Positions 9,368-19,499 are shown, counted from the stretch's first letter. The stretch is DNA of 64,000 nucleotides from Lithodes maja (GCA_037953745.1 JBAKBP010003134.1:62001-126000), one strand, 5' to 3'. The notes: a model not told the origin generated them from the letters alone. Numbers and translations are program-made.

Positions 9368-9799
9368 ATGGACGACAATTCGAAACTTATCTTATATGGA
9401 GAGGAAAAGGAGGAACTTCAACAAATTGTAGATAAAGAGCTGGGGAAATGCAAGCAATTCAGAAGGGTGGAAATGACGAGTGACAGAAAATTCAGAAGAG
9501 AAGAAATGGAGAGTGACAGAGAATTCAGAAGAGAAGAACTTGGATATGGAAAGGAGTTCGGATATACAGGAAAGGAACTTGAACAATTTGTAGAGAAAGG
9601 GATGGAGAAACGCAGGCAAATCAGAAAGGATGAAATGGCGAGTGACAGACAATTCAGAAAGGATGAAATGGCGAGTGACAGACAATTCAGAAAGGATGAA
9701 ATGGCGAGTGACAGACAATTCAAAAGAGAAGAAATAGGGTACGGCAAAGGAACCATGATGAGCAAAACTCGATGTGAGGCGTCCGTGGCAGGCCCGTAA
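9368..9799 (+). CDS. coiled-coil repeat protein B
   Basis: 143 residues from the ATG at 9368. The frame is open back to 9215, but that part overlaps the TATA box and is rejected as coding. The protein repeats FRREEMESDR-like units and has four near-identical copies of RKDEMASDRQF-type repeats late in the sequence. It shares the YGKEFGYTGKELEQFV segment with protein A. A charged helical or coiled-coil product is predicted. The identical 30-base DNA repeats near 9635-9720 point to recent slippage. Function unknown. Confidence 0.6.
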   Translation: MDDNSKLILYGEEKEELQQIVDKELGKCKQFRRVEMTSDRKFRREEMESDREFRREELGYGKEFGYTGKELEQFVEKGMEKRRQIRKDEMASDRQFRKDEMASDRQFRKDEMASDRQFKREEIGYGKGTMMSKTRCEASVAGP

Positions 9800-9831
9800 C
9801 GATTGATGGAAACTCAACTACGACCTTTTTT

Positions 9832-11033
9832 TTATCTATAGCCTGTTACTTGGTTGAGGTGTACTATTTTGAGAGAGAGTTGTTTACGGTTTTCAATTTT
9901 TATGAGAGCGAGATTTTGAATATGAGCGCTAGATAAAATGTTAACACTTTCCTTGCTCAATTGTTGTATCAGTAGATTTGGTCTATTGGACCAAATTATA
10001 TGGCTTGATGATAATTGGGGTAGACCATATATAATATATTCAGAATTCAAATTGATATCCGTGATATCTTCCGTGGACGATGCAATAATTGGCATCTTTC
10101 CCATACCCAATATTAACGAGTCCAATACTATTACAGTGTACTTCACACGCACTTGCGATTTATTAACTAAATAACATATAAATCTTTTGTCTAGCCAATA
10201 TTTGCTTTGAAAAATATTCACATTGAATACTCGAAACATATGACCATTTATCATAGATTTTCCTGGAAATACCTCCATTTTTATATTTTGTTCATCTCCA
10301 TCGTGATCTATATATGTGGTACCCATGAGAGAAACAACATTTCCGTTGGAAACATTGTCGGTTGGTTTTAGTTTTAGAATATCCTCGGTTGATTTTTGTG
10401 TGGGCAATGTCTTCTTCATAGGTCCAAAAATGAAAGGAGTCTTCTCCATAAGTGGTGAAATAACTGAGGTATTTTCCTTTCCATGGGATTCAATTGTTTT
10501 CATATAATTATAACATTGAAATGCACAATACGGAATAGAAGTTTTCATAGTATGATTGGTTGTTACAATTATTTCAATATGTACAATATAAGTATTGTTG
10601 ACAACACTATAGGCTCCATGAGATATATTTATACGTAAAATATTTAAATCTACATTTTTGTCATCTATGGTATTAAAATTGAACGATATATTCTTTGTTT
10701 TATTATAAAAAAAAACACCACTATTTATAGATAGATAATACATTTGAAAGGGTAATGTTATGTGAGGATTCTTTGAGAGTAGGGAAGGAATTAAAATATT
10801 TTCCCAGCCTTCATTTAGGAAAAATGCCGTACAACATTCATTTTTATTGGAATTTGGAGCAGCTAAGACAAAAGCGGGTATATTCTGAGACACAAGAACA
10901 TTCCCCCAGGTGAAACATAACCACCTTTGGAGGATATACGTTTCATAATGTATAGACAAACACAACGAAGGAAACCCCAATGGTAAAATGGGGGATAAGG
11001 AAAAATGATATGTGGTCAAAGGTTCAGCTAATA
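9832..11033 (-). pseudogene. 3' part of a viral gene split by the piggyBac element
   Basis: Minus-strand frame of about 400 codons with ordinary composition, several N-glycosylation sequons (for example NKTKN, NISFN, NNTYI) and scattered Cys. It has no ATG at its beginning; the first ATG falls about 93 codons in. It runs straight into the left end of the transposon. Across the element, at 15342-15506, is a minus-strand frame whose phase matches exactly if one TTAA copy is counted, so this is the 3' part of one gene. There is no C-terminal membrane helix. The family is not recognised. It could still be expressed from an internal start, but more likely the gene is broken. Confidence 0.65.
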
Positions 11034-11037
11034 TTTA

Positions 11038-12228
11038 CCCTCCAGCCCCGGGGGCTATAGCTTATGACTGTACTCCTGTACCGGGGGTTTTGAGGATTTT
11101 TTACCTATGTTAACTACTCTGTAAAAGAATGAATATTGCATGTAATGTTGTGAATAAAAAAAAATAATGTTCCACAAACCTTCCTCTGTCGAATGGCGTT
11201 TAGTAGAGGTCTCTAGCCCCTCTGGTTGCATAATGGTGAGCGCGGGAAAATGAGTGCTTTTTTATGCGGGAATTTCCTCACGCGTCCGAAAGCGTCGGCC
11301 CGCCCTGGCTACGACGCACCTAGCCGCTCGCCGCGCCAAAGTATTTATCTCCCTTAGACGATTTTAGTGTTTGATATTGAGAATGTGATGTTTGTTTTGA
11401 TATTTTCTAGTTATTTTGAGGCCAATTATATAAAATATGTTTATTAGGGTATCAATTTCACTGATATTGGTAATTTTCACTCGATACCGTACATTTTATT
11501 AGTAATTGAGGTAGGTTATTGTTGTATTAGGCACTTATTATTCGTTATCACAGGTGTTTATTATACTTTGGCCATCAAATCTTAGGTCTTGTGTCACTTT
11601 CACTTTGACAAATATGCTTTAGAGAGTGTCACTGTCACTGATAATGCTCATTTTCACTCGATACCGTACATTTTATTAGTAATTGAGGTAGGTTATTGTT
11701 GTATTAGGCACTTATTATTCGTTATCACAGGTGTTTATTATACTTTGGCCATCAAATCTTAGGTCTTGTGTCACTTTCACTTTGACAAATATGCTTTAGA
11801 GAGTGTCACTGTCACTGATAATGCTCATTTTCACTCGATACCGTACATTGTATTAGTAATTGAGGTAGGTTATTGTTGTATTAGGCACTGATTATTCATT
11901 ATCACAGGTGTTTATTATACTTTGGCCATCAAATCTTAGGTCTTGTGTCACTTTCACTTAGTTATATGATTTGTAAACGTTTTATATACAATTTATTGTG
12001 TCTTTTTTCACTGATTTATATATTTCTATAGGTTCTAATCATATGAATGTCACTTGGTATATACATATGTGTCACTTTCACATATTATTATGGTGGAATT
12101 GTATTTGTATCAATTTTCTCATAATACTTGACTTTTTTATTATAATACATTGGTTTTCTTCCACTTTTTGCCTATATATAATTATAGTGTACATATTGTC
12201 ATTTTATTTGGCAATTTCAGTATGATTA
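11038..12228. other. non-coding left part of transposon
   Basis: This stretch holds the left inverted repeat, a second short GC-rich palindrome (CCCCGGGG and ACCGGGGGT, about 11046-11092), an unrelated-looking GC-rich patch near 11270-11340, and a three-copy tandem repeat. The last 250 bases are AT-rich, and I see no gene in them. The 75-codon frame at 11998 lies in low-complexity sequence and was rejected. Confidence 0.5.
11455..11975. repeat. 178-bp tandem repeat, three copies
   Basis: Units containing TCACTCGATACCGTACATT recur at about 11483, 11661 and 11839, so the period is 178 bases. The first two copies are nearly identical and the third is shortened at its right side. They lie inside the transposon, 3' of the transposase, and may be subterminal repeats. 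They have no sequence relation that I can see to the 180-bp satellite at 43-64 kb. Confidence 0.75.
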
Positions 12229-15144
12229 TTAGAACTCCTGCTTGGTGTGGTAAGCAGCGAAGCACCCTACAGCACAGAGTGCCACCTTGCACTCCACACA
12301 CTCCGTGGTTGACTTTTTACCTGGGTGCGGCCTCACCCTGCTGTGGTAGCAGACATGGCACCGCTTCTGATTTGTTCTTCCTGCTGCATTCTGAGGAAAG
12401 TAACCAAGCTGGTGCCTAAGCAGGTATGGAGCAGACTGCAAGCGGTCGATAACGGCGGGCCCAGGATGTGCCACTGCCCTCTGTGGCGTAGCATACTTCT
12501 CCAGGAGCCCCGTCAACACCTGCTTTTGGAACCTCCGCAGGCTATTGAACTTCAGGGGTGGGTTCTCATTCCGAAGCCTGTATATATTATAGGCATTCAG
12601 AATTGACATGTCCACCATATGCAGAAAGAACTTTTTGTACCATCTGCACGAGGTACGCAGGCAGTCAATGAAGCCTATCTGCATGTCGGACTTGTCCACC
12701 AGCCTCATGTTGACATTGTAGTCCAGGACAGTATCGGGCTTGGTCACCCTGGCCTGGGTGCGGCGATCCACCTTGCCAGTCTCCACCATTTCCCCCTTGT
12801 GGATGGTGGTCAGGAGGTTGACCTTCCGCTGGTCGTGCCAGTGGATAGCCAGAATGGGCCCCGACTTCTTCCTGAAGACATCACCTTTTTTGGTCTTTGC
12901 AGGGAAAGTTGGCATGCCCTTCCTTTTCCCTCGTACTGTGCCTACAGTCCCCGTCTTGCGCTCATGCAGGTACTGTGAGAGAGTGGGGGACGTGTAATAG
13001 TTGTCCGTGTAGAGGACGTGATTCTTATGGAAGTAGCGGTCCATCATGGCTTGCACCACTGCTCCGCCAAATCCAATGAGGGGGTCCACAAGCACGTCCC
13101 CTTCCTTCCCGCTGTACACCAGGAAGTCCAGGACATAGCCAGTTGTGCAGTCGCACAGCACAAAGAATTTTATGCCAAAGCGATGTCTTTTGGAGGGGAT
13201 GTACTGCCGGAAGCTGAGTTTTCCCCGGAACAGCACAAGAGACTCGTCAATGACGACCTTGCGGAAGGGCTTGAAGTAGGAGGTGAAGCGGTCTCGCATC
13301 ATCTCATACAACGTCCTAATCTTCCACAGCTTGTCTGGGCGGTGGACGTCGGTGTTGGTGACAAGATGGAGCGCTGCGAGGATATCAAGGTACCGGTCGC
13401 GAGCCATATATTTCCCGAAGGCAGGGGTTGAAATCAGATCATTGGTGATCCAATAGTCAGGCAACCTATGCTTCCTGACATGAGGCATTAGCATGGTGAG
13501 TGCCAGGAACACCATGAATTCTTGAGGAGTCACTGGGGTCCACTTCCTCATATGGCCCTTGGTCACCTTGCCCAAAAAGTGTACCTGGAATTGGTGCTGC
13601 TTGTTTGTCTCTTTGACAACATAGCCTACCACCTCCTCATCAAAGAATGCCTCAAATAGTTCGTGTGGTGGAGCATTGGGGCCTGCAGGAAAATTGGGGG
13701 TAATGCCTGAACCCTCCAGTGCCTCATCAAAATCTGGCACATCAGGGTTGTATCCATCCCCATCAACTACGTCTTGCCACTGAAAAACGTAGAATGGGTC
13801 TTGTCTACGCTGACGAGGAGCTCCAACTGGTAGCCCAGTACGCCCACGGCCAACTCGGGAGGCGCGCGCCCTAGGGCGGCGGCGAGGGCGTCGGTCAGGG
13901 CGGCGGCCAGGGCGGCGGGCAGAAAGACGGGCAGCACGAAGCCGGGCCAAGCGGGTGGGTCGAGGGTCGTCGATGTCCATATAGTCATCGTCATCGTCAG
14001 AGTGGTCATCTTGCCCTGACGGTGGACCTATGTAATCATGGCCAGAGTCTTCAGAGCGGTGCCCTTCATCATCAGTGGCCCCCACATAATCTGGCGGGGA
14101 ACCAGTGATGCGTGGGCGGCGTGCGGGTGGGCGAGGTGGGGAAGGAGTGACAGGTGAGGCTGTGTCCTCCAGAGGTCCCGGGCTCCTTGGCCTGCGACGA
14201 GTCACAGAAAGCAATGATTCCGTTTCACTAGGCCCAGGTATTGGTGATGCGACCTCAAATACTTCTGCAGGAAGACATGTTGAAGGCGGGAGAGGTGGGG
14301 AGGACCGTGGGGAAAGTTGCGGGGACGTATGGCTGGGGCCGGCAGGGGTGGACGCCGCCGCGGGAGCCTCAAACAAAACTCTCTTACTTTTCTTCATTTT
14401 CTTGGTATATTTTCTACCTTTCCCCTTTTCGGCAGCAGTATGTCTCCTGTCCGGGGACCTAGGAGGCAAATAGGCCGAAAGTGGGGGGTCCTCAACCCTT
14501 GGCAATGGTGGGGGTGGTGGGGAAGAATGCGGGGCATCCGGGTCATCTTGGGTGGCGTGGGTAGATAAGGGAGACAATGGCGGTCGAGAAGGGTCACCAC
14601 GCTGACCCTCACTCACAGCCTCATCCTCACCAACTATTTTAGCTTGTTCCCTAGCTGCCGCGGCCGCCTTTTCAAGTATTTTTAACTTGTAGAAATGGAG
14701 CTTGAAAGGCGATTTACCTGGGGAAGGGCTTGGAGTCGTGTCACTTATGCGAAATTTTGTTTGTGACCTTGAACTCTCCCACTCACTCACTCTCGCAAGT
14801 TCACTTTCTTGAGGTAAACCAGCTTCCTCAACAACTGGTACATCACGTACATCACCTTCATCACTCTCATCACTCTCAAATTCTTTCGCAAATCCCAGGA
14901 ATTGTTCTTTATCACTCTCATGGCCATAATCACTCGACTTATAATTACTCGAGTGGTCACTCACTTCTTCATCAATCTTATGCTTGGCATCAGCTTTCTC
15001 ATAAAGTCTCAAAGTCGTCTCAATACCTCCGGGAGATAACACATTTAGGCGATGGCGTCGGGGTAAGGCACGACGCACTATCAAGGGCGTCGTAGGAAGC
15101 ACGATGTCGGACACGGCGGAATCACTATTTGGTGTACTGTCCAT
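12229..15144 (-). CDS. piggyBac-family transposase, 971 residues
   Basis: Moves DNA by cut-and-paste at TTAA sites. Residues 1-450 are a long disordered Pro/Ser/Arg-rich region with acidic and poly-Arg tracts. Residues about 490-860 form the piggyBac RNase H-like domain. Three acidic residues sit where the family's DDD triad is expected: D633 in VVIDES, D714 in LYTDNYY and D817 in MRLVDKSD. Residues 929-961 form a Cys-rich zinc-binding tail (CxxC at 929/932 and 949/952, then C957 and C961). The ATG at 15142-15144 is the first in frame. The N-terminal extension is longer than in the insect founder protein, as seen in many PGBD-like elements. No frameshift or stop is seen, so activity is plausible. 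Confidence 0.9.
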   Translation of the reverse strand: MDSTPNSDSAVSDIVLPTTPLIVRRALPRRHRLNVLSPGGIETTLRLYEKADAKHKIDEEVSDHSSNYKSSDYGHESDKEQFLGFAKEFESDESDEGDVRDVPVVEEAGLPQESELARVSEWESSRSQTKFRISDTTPSPSPGKSPFKLHFYKLKILEKAAAAAREQAKIVGEDEAVSEGQRGDPSRPPLSPLSTHATQDDPDAPHSSPPPPPLPRVEDPPLSAYLPPRSPDRRHTAAEKGKGRKYTKKMKKSKRVLFEAPAAASTPAGPSHTSPQLSPRSSPPLPPSTCLPAEVFEVASPIPGPSETESLLSVTRRRPRSPGPLEDTASPVTPSPPRPPARRPRITGSPPDYVGATDDEGHRSEDSGHDYIGPPSGQDDHSDDDDDYMDIDDPRPTRLARLRAARLSARRPGRRPDRRPRRRPRARASRVGRGRTGLPVGAPRQRRQDPFYVFQWQDVVDGDGYNPDVPDFDEALEGSGITPNFPAGPNAPPHELFEAFFDEEVVGYVVKETNKQHQFQVHFLGKVTKGHMRKWTPVTPQEFMVFLALTMLMPHVRKHRLPDYWITNDLISTPAFGKYMARDRYLDILAALHLVTNTDVHRPDKLWKIRTLYEMMRDRFTSYFKPFRKVVIDESLVLFRGKLSFRQYIPSKRHRFGIKFFVLCDCTTGYVLDFLVYSGKEGDVLVDPLIGFGGAVVQAMMDRYFHKNHVLYTDNYYTSPTLSQYLHERKTGTVGTVRGKRKGMPTFPAKTKKGDVFRKKSGPILAIHWHDQRKVNLLTTIHKGEMVETGKVDRRTQARVTKPDTVLDYNVNMRLVDKSDMQIGFIDCLRTSCRWYKKFFLHMVDMSILNAYNIYRLRNENPPLKFNSLRRFQKQVLTGLLEKYATPQRAVAHPGPAVIDRLQSAPYLLRHQLGYFPQNAAGRTNQKRCHVCYHSRVRPHPGKKSTTECVECKVALCAVGCFAAYHTKQEF

Positions 15145-15341
15145 GATGGCGTCGGGGTAGATACTGTTGTTGTGGCGTCGTTGACACCGGGTGGCGCCAC
15201 CTACCGCCCAATCATCACAAAATGTGCGCGCGGCTTTCGAAAATCAAGCACGAAAGCAAGGGGCGTACATGAGGCCATCCGGGTTGCGCGGGCCGAGTAT
15301 GTTATGGGCGTATATGAGGTCATCCGGGTTGGAGGGGTTAA

Positions 15342-15506
15342 TGTAATATACGATTGCGTATTGATGTCATATAATAGAATGTCCCCATTATTTAACACAA
15401 GATACAAGTTATGAGCCATAGAGTGCTCATCTTTTAATGATTTATTTATAGGTAGGGCAACTTCAGATTGTTTCCAAGGTAGAAATTGCATTGGTGTTAT
15501 TAACAC
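15342..15506 (-). pseudogene. 5' part of the gene interrupted by the transposon
   Basis: Minus-strand frame directly adjoining the TTAA at 15338-15341. An ATG at 15489-15491 is available; the frame stays open a little further upstream through a hydrophobic signal-like stretch until a TAA near 15530 that immediately follows an ATG. The phase continues into the frame at 9832-11033 if the element and one TTAA are removed. Both parts are AT-rich, unlike the transposon. This is the amino-terminal piece of the same unrecognised gene. Two further partial copies of this 5' segment lie to the right. Confidence 0.55.
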
Positions 15507-16350
15507 TACAACTATAATTTCAAATATTTACATTCTTGGGTGTGTACCCATCTATCCCCAAGGGAGAGAATTGTGGAAAGATGGTATCAAACATAACAGA
15601 GAAAAGAAGGCATTTGAATGATGGTGACAATAAAGACTTGTCATTATTACGACTTTTGAAAAGATGGTATCATTACATAACAGAGAGGAGGAAACGAAGG
15701 CATTTGAATGATGGTGACAACAAAGACTCGTCATGATAATAATCCTCATTATTACGACTTTTTATTCAATAAAGACTCATCGTAATATACGATTGCGTAT
15801 TGATAGAACGTCCCCATTATTTAACACAAGATCATATTCCCGCCTCCTGGAAAGGGTTTTTGTCCAGATTTAATCTCAAGACATGGTGGGTACATAGAGT
15901 GCTTTGATTTATTTATAGGTAGGGTAAGATAAGGTAGGACAACTTCAGATTGTTTCCAAGGTTGAACATTAATTGCATTGGTGTTATTTATCACTACAAC
16001 TATAATTTCAAATATTTACATTCTTGGATGTGTAACCATCTCTCCCCAAGGGAGAGAATTGTGAAAAGATGGTATCAATATACAATAGAGAGGAGGAGGA
16101 GGAGGAGAAAAGAAGACATAATTATTAAGACTTTTATTCAATAAATACTCAACATAATCATTGTAATATACGATTGCGTATTCGTGTCATATAGAGATAG
16201 GCTCATCTTTTAATTATTTATTTATAGGTAGGGCAACTTCAGATTGTTTCCAAGGTAGTTGCATTGGTGTTATTTATCACTACAACTATAATTTCAAATA
16301 TTTACATTCTTGGATGTATAACCATCTCTCCCCCTTTAGAGGAAGGGAGA
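15342..16350. repeat. three tandem copies of a gene 5' segment plus short units
   Basis: The segment from GTAATATACGATTGCGTA through GATTGTTTCCAAGGT to TTTACATTCTTGG occurs at about 15343-15540, 15785-16027 and 16165-16315, with deletions in the later copies. Between them lies a purine-rich unit containing TTTGAATGATGGTGACAA and ATTATTACGAC, seen near 15615, 15705, 16410 and again near 18525. The copies carry only the 5' end of the interrupted gene, and none continues past the position that corresponds to the transposon insertion point. No intact gene is present here. Confidence 0.6.
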
Positions 16351-16487
16351 GATTTTTGAAAAGATGGTATCAATACATAACATAGAAAAGAAGAAGAAGA
16401 AAAGCAGACATTTTAATGGTAGTGACAACAAAGACTCGGAATAAATACCATCCTCATTATTACAACTGCCATCATAACTAAAATACC

Positions 16488-17265
16488 TTAAAGACTCAAC
16501 ATAACCAGCATAATCACTACCACCCGAGACATCGTCGTCACTTGATCTGTACCACCCCAGACATAGTCGTCACTTTGATCTGGACACAGAGTATATGCCT
16601 CGTATACCAATATGAATTCGTTTACGCTTTCCACAAGAATTTTAGGTAACACCTGTGGATAGTGTCGAAGTTGCATTTGATTATCCTTCACGGCCTTGTG
16701 ACAGAGGAACTTCAATGTGGGAGGTTCTCGAAACCTGGTGGTTGGTGGTGGATAACGACGGCGGTGTTCATTGTAGTTGTCGATGTGGTATCCGTCGCTC
16801 ACCATAGACTCATATAGTGCGCCTATATCATTGTACCAGGATGTAGAGTATTGGAAGAAGATGAGAGGGTGTGATGTGATGAAGATCCGACCACCTATAC
16901 CTACAAGAAGGGATGACGAGTTGGGGATAACTTCCAATGGGAATGTCTTGTAACAAGTAGGCAGGTTGGCGGGACACCCAGACATTCACGAACAGCCGCT
17001 TCTTTGGAAATCTGTTATGGACGACGCGGGCTATGAGGAAGTATTCCAATTTATTCTCAGATTTGTCTATGTGATAAAGCCGGTCTACCATATCAAGCGC
17101 TATCCGAAAATCTTTCGTTTCATTGTTGAACTCGGAATTTAGCATATCAACTCTAAAATTAAGGTGTCGGTCCAATAATATGTGGTCCATGTATTTATAC
17201 ATATCCTCCACATTCTTAACTTTAGGAACGAACGACCTAAAATTATGGGTGATATTATTGTCCAT
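16488..17265 (-). pseudogene. frameshifted copy of the 230-residue gene
   Basis: Two overlapping minus-strand frames (16828-17265 and 16488-16985) together match the intact gene at 18693-19385 almost residue for residue. One extra base near 16900 (CTATACCTACAAG here against CTATAATACAAG in the other copy) shifts the frame in the middle. The extreme C-terminus also differs from the other copy because the downstream sequence diverges. It carries the same upstream CCACACCCC/TATA/GCTGAGG promoter on the minus strand. It is likely inactive, or yields a truncated product of about 120 residues. Confidence 0.65.
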
Positions 17266-17379
17266 AGATAGGAGGAGTAGTGGTAGACAAACTTGATTAT
17301 GTGAGTTTCGGAGTGGATGGAGGAGATTTGAGGTGCTCCGAGGTGCTGGTGTGGAGTTATTATCAGTTGCTGCCTCCCC

Positions 17380-18050
17380 ACTCTAGGTGTTTTCGAGACT
17401 TCAGGTTAACTTTACTAGTCCGCCTCAGCTTTTTATATGAAAAAATGATAAGGGGTGTGGTCTATGTGGACGAGAGGCGGTCCGAGGATTTATATATAGC
17501 CAATCACGGTGGCCTGTTAACCCTTTAGCGTCTAAGAGAATCTTGTTTAGGGAACATTCAAGCGGTATTCCCTTTATTAGGCCTGAGATAGATAATGTGC
17601 ATACCCGACACTGGCTGTATGTAAGAGTCGTTCTTTTGGTATGGGAAGTTATATAACTACTTATCCAAAAGATTTCATAATAAAACGGGCAGAATTTTAT
17701 AAACAACCCGACTCTAGGTGTTTTCGAGACTTCAGGTTAACTTTACTAGTCCGCCTCAGCTTTTTTATATGAAAAAATTATAAGGGGTGTGGTCTATGTG
17801 GACGAGAGGCGGTCCGAGGATTTATATATATAGCCAATCACGGTGGCCTATTAACCCTTTAGCGTCTAAGAGAATCTTGTTTAGGGAACATTCAAGCGGT
17901 ATTCCCTTTATTAGGCCTGAGATAGATGATGTGCATACCCGACACTGGCTGTATGTAAGAGTCGTTCTTTTGGTATGGGAAGTTATATAACTACCTATCC
18001 AAAAGATTTCATAATAAAACGGGCAAAATTTTATAAACAACTACGAAGTA
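17380..18050. repeat. 331-bp promoter units, first block (two copies)
   Basis: A unit beginning near CACTCTAGGTGTTTTCGAGA and ending in AATTTTATAAACAACCCG is present at about 17380-17707 and 17708-18045. Each unit contains the minus-strand promoter module, a CCAATCACGG site after a TA tract, a TTAACCCTTTAGCG motif, and the first ~21 codons of a plus-strand gene starting MGSYIT. The second unit reads on into a longer version of that gene. Short open frames on both strands within units are by-products of the repeat. Confidence 0.7.
17421..17472 (-). promoter_or_regulatory. minus-strand promoter module
   Basis: On the minus strand: TAGACCACACCCCTTAT, then TTTTTCATATAAAAAGCTGAGGCGG. It has the same order of elements as the promoters at 8.05 and 9.2 kb. 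It is positioned about 160 bases before the ATG of the frameshifted gene and lies inside the 331-bp repeat unit, so every unit carries a copy. Confidence 0.55.
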
Positions 18051-18205
18051 AATATGGTAGCTCAAAAAAAAATACCCTCAACAAAATTATTAGTAGTACG
18101 ATGGAAAACCTTGCCAGGGCACCAAGCTTATCCATTAGCATCACAGGACACCCAAAGGAACTTATTAGGTATCACCACGTCCTGGTCCTGATGGTAACTC
18201 TCTAA
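17975..18205 (+). CDS. small MGSYIT-starting protein, copy 1
   Basis: 76 residues. The start MGSYIT fits an N-myristoylation signal (Gly at 2, Thr at 6); the next 45 residues are basic (KRAKFYKQLRSKYGSSKK) and Ser-rich. Myristate plus basic residues would favour membrane-inner-face binding, which is inference. The last ~25 residues run through sequence that is antisense to minus-strand relics, so the true C-terminus may have been lost. Truncated copies of its first 21 codons occur in each 331-bp unit. Not recognised; it could be a relic of a longer gene. Confidence 0.4.
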   Translation: MGSYITTYPKDFIIKRAKFYKQLRSKYGSSKKNTLNKIISSTMENLARAPSLSISITGHPKELIRYHHVLVLMVTL

Positions 18206-18486
18206 AATGTGGTCCTTGAGACGCTGTGGCATGTCCTTTGGGGTGGTGATGAGGAGACAGAGGCCGGTACCGTTGAAGCCCCAGTGCCCGGCTTCTTGTA
18301 CATTCCCCGATATCACTCAGCCAGTCGGGTTTGAGGCTACAAAAGTTCACCGGGTTTGTGTTAGAGTAGCAGGCCGTTAAGTTGTATTTGTTGATGATTT
18401 TGGATTGGTTTTGAAATAACTCGTTAATTTATGTGCTGTTGTTGGTGGGATATGTGGTAAGGCCGATGTAAGGCTCCCAACATAAT
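18128..18486 (-). pseudogene. minus-strand gene relic, first copy
   Basis: Pieces of one coding sequence in more than one frame. A terminal segment ending GLTTYPTNNST stops with TAA at 18429. The frame then continues open beyond that stop with protein-like sequence through about 18280, and a different frame carries LKDHILESYHQDQD and ends at 18128. The homologous copy at 20844-21358 has a 28-base stretch near 20950 that is missing here, which explains the frame change. The product is not recognised. It is decaying and convergent with the MGSYIT gene. Confidence 0.4.
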
Positions 18487-18692
18487 ACATAAAAGAGAGA
18501 AGAAGAAGAAGAAAAGAAGATATTTGAATGATGGTGATAACAAAGACTCGTCATGATAATAAACAACATCCTTATTATTACGACTGCCGTCATAACAAAA
18601 ATACCTTTGATTAAATAAAGACTCATCATAACCACTACCTCCCGAGACATCGTCGTCACTTTGATCTGGACACAGATCAAAATATTTTGTGT
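18487..18692. other. spacer with purine-rich short repeat
   Basis: Contains an AGAAGAAGAAGAAAAGAAG tract and another copy of the TTTGAATGATGGTGATAACAA unit seen at 15.6-16.4 kb, followed by CATAACCACTACC...CGTCGTCACTTTGATCTGG, which matches the end of the 16.5-kb copy. This marks the edge of the 16.5-18.4 / 18.5-21.2 kb duplication. No gene seen. Confidence 0.45.
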
Positions 18693-19385
18693 TTATAAAA
18701 AATCACACATTTTATATACATCGTATACCAATATGAATTCGTTTATGCTTTCCACAAGAATTTTAGGTAACACCTGTGGATAGTGTCGAAGTTGCATTTG
18801 ATTATCCTTCACGGCCTTGTGACAGAGGAAATTCAATGTGGGAGGTTCTCGAAACCTGGTGGTTGGTGGTGGATAACGATGGCGGTGTTCATTGCAGTTG
18901 TCGATGTGGTATCCGTCGCTCACCATAGACTCATATAGTGCGCCTATATCATTGTACCAGGATGTAGAGTATTGGAAGAAAATGAGAGGGTGTGATGTGA
19001 TGAAGATCCGACCACCTATAATACAAGAAGGGATGACGAGTTGGGGATAACTTCCAATGGGAATGTCTTGGAACAAGTAGGCGGGTTGGCGGGACACCCA
19101 GACATTCACGAACAGCCGCTTCTCTGGAAATCTGTTATGGACGACGCGGGCTATGAGGAAGTATTCCAATTTATTCTCAGATTTGTCTATATGATAAAGC
19201 CGGTCTACCATATCAAGCGTTATCCGAAAATCTTTCATTTCATTGTTGAACTCGGAATTTAGCATATCAACTCTTAAATTAAGGTGTCGGTCCAATAATA
19301 TGTGGTCCATGTATTCATACATATCCTCCACATTCTTAACTTTAGGAACGAACGACCTAAAATTATGGGTGATATTATTGTCCAT
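18693..19385 (-). CDS. hypothetical protein, 230 residues (intact copy)
   Basis: A complete frame from ATG to stop with ordinary globular composition: a helical first half (VEDMYEYMDHILLDRHL, then a Tyr/Lys-rich segment), a hydrophobic strand-rich centre (GGRIFITSHPLIFFQYST) and a basic C-terminal half. No signal peptide or clear membrane helix. It is almost identical to the frameshifted copy at 16488-17265. Its upstream region on the minus strand carries the CCACACCCC/TATA/GCTGAGG promoter at 19532-19580. No known family was recognised. As the uninterrupted member of a recent duplication, it is probably the functional one. Confidence 0.65.
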   Translation of the reverse strand: MDNNITHNFRSFVPKVKNVEDMYEYMDHILLDRHLNLRVDMLNSEFNNEMKDFRITLDMVDRLYHIDKSENKLEYFLIARVVHNRFPEKRLFVNVWVSRQPAYLFQDIPIGSYPQLVIPSCIIGGRIFITSHPLIFFQYSTSWYNDIGALYESMVSDGYHIDNCNEHRHRYPPPTTRFREPPTLNFLCHKAVKDNQMQLRHYPQVLPKILVESINEFILVYDVYKMCDFL

Positions 19386-19499
19386 AGATTAGAAAAACTC
19401 GATTGTGTGAGTTTCGGAGTGGATGGAGGAGATTTGAGGTGGTCCGAGGTGCTGGTGCGGAGTTATTATCAGCTTCCCCCTCGGTGTTGAAGTTGCTGC

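Larger units (their letters stand above)
11038..15337 (-). mobile_element. piggyBac-family transposon inserted in a viral gene
   Basis: The element is bounded on the right by TTAA (15338-15341), the piggyBac target site, and on the left by TTTA (11034-11037), one base different from TTAA. The ends are imperfect inverted repeats: CCCTCCAGCCCCGGGG inward from the left, and CCCCTCCAACCCGGATG inward from the right on the opposite strand. It carries one GC-rich transposase gene on the minus strand and a 178-bp tandem repeat near the left end. Its GC content contrasts with the AT-rich DNA on both sides. The coding part looks intact, so it may be recent. Confidence 0.8.

Noticed and set aside
12325..15095. 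Many plus-strand frames of 60-137 codons across the transposase gene
   Set aside because: They are antisense shadows of a GC-rich coding sequence and have no domain content.
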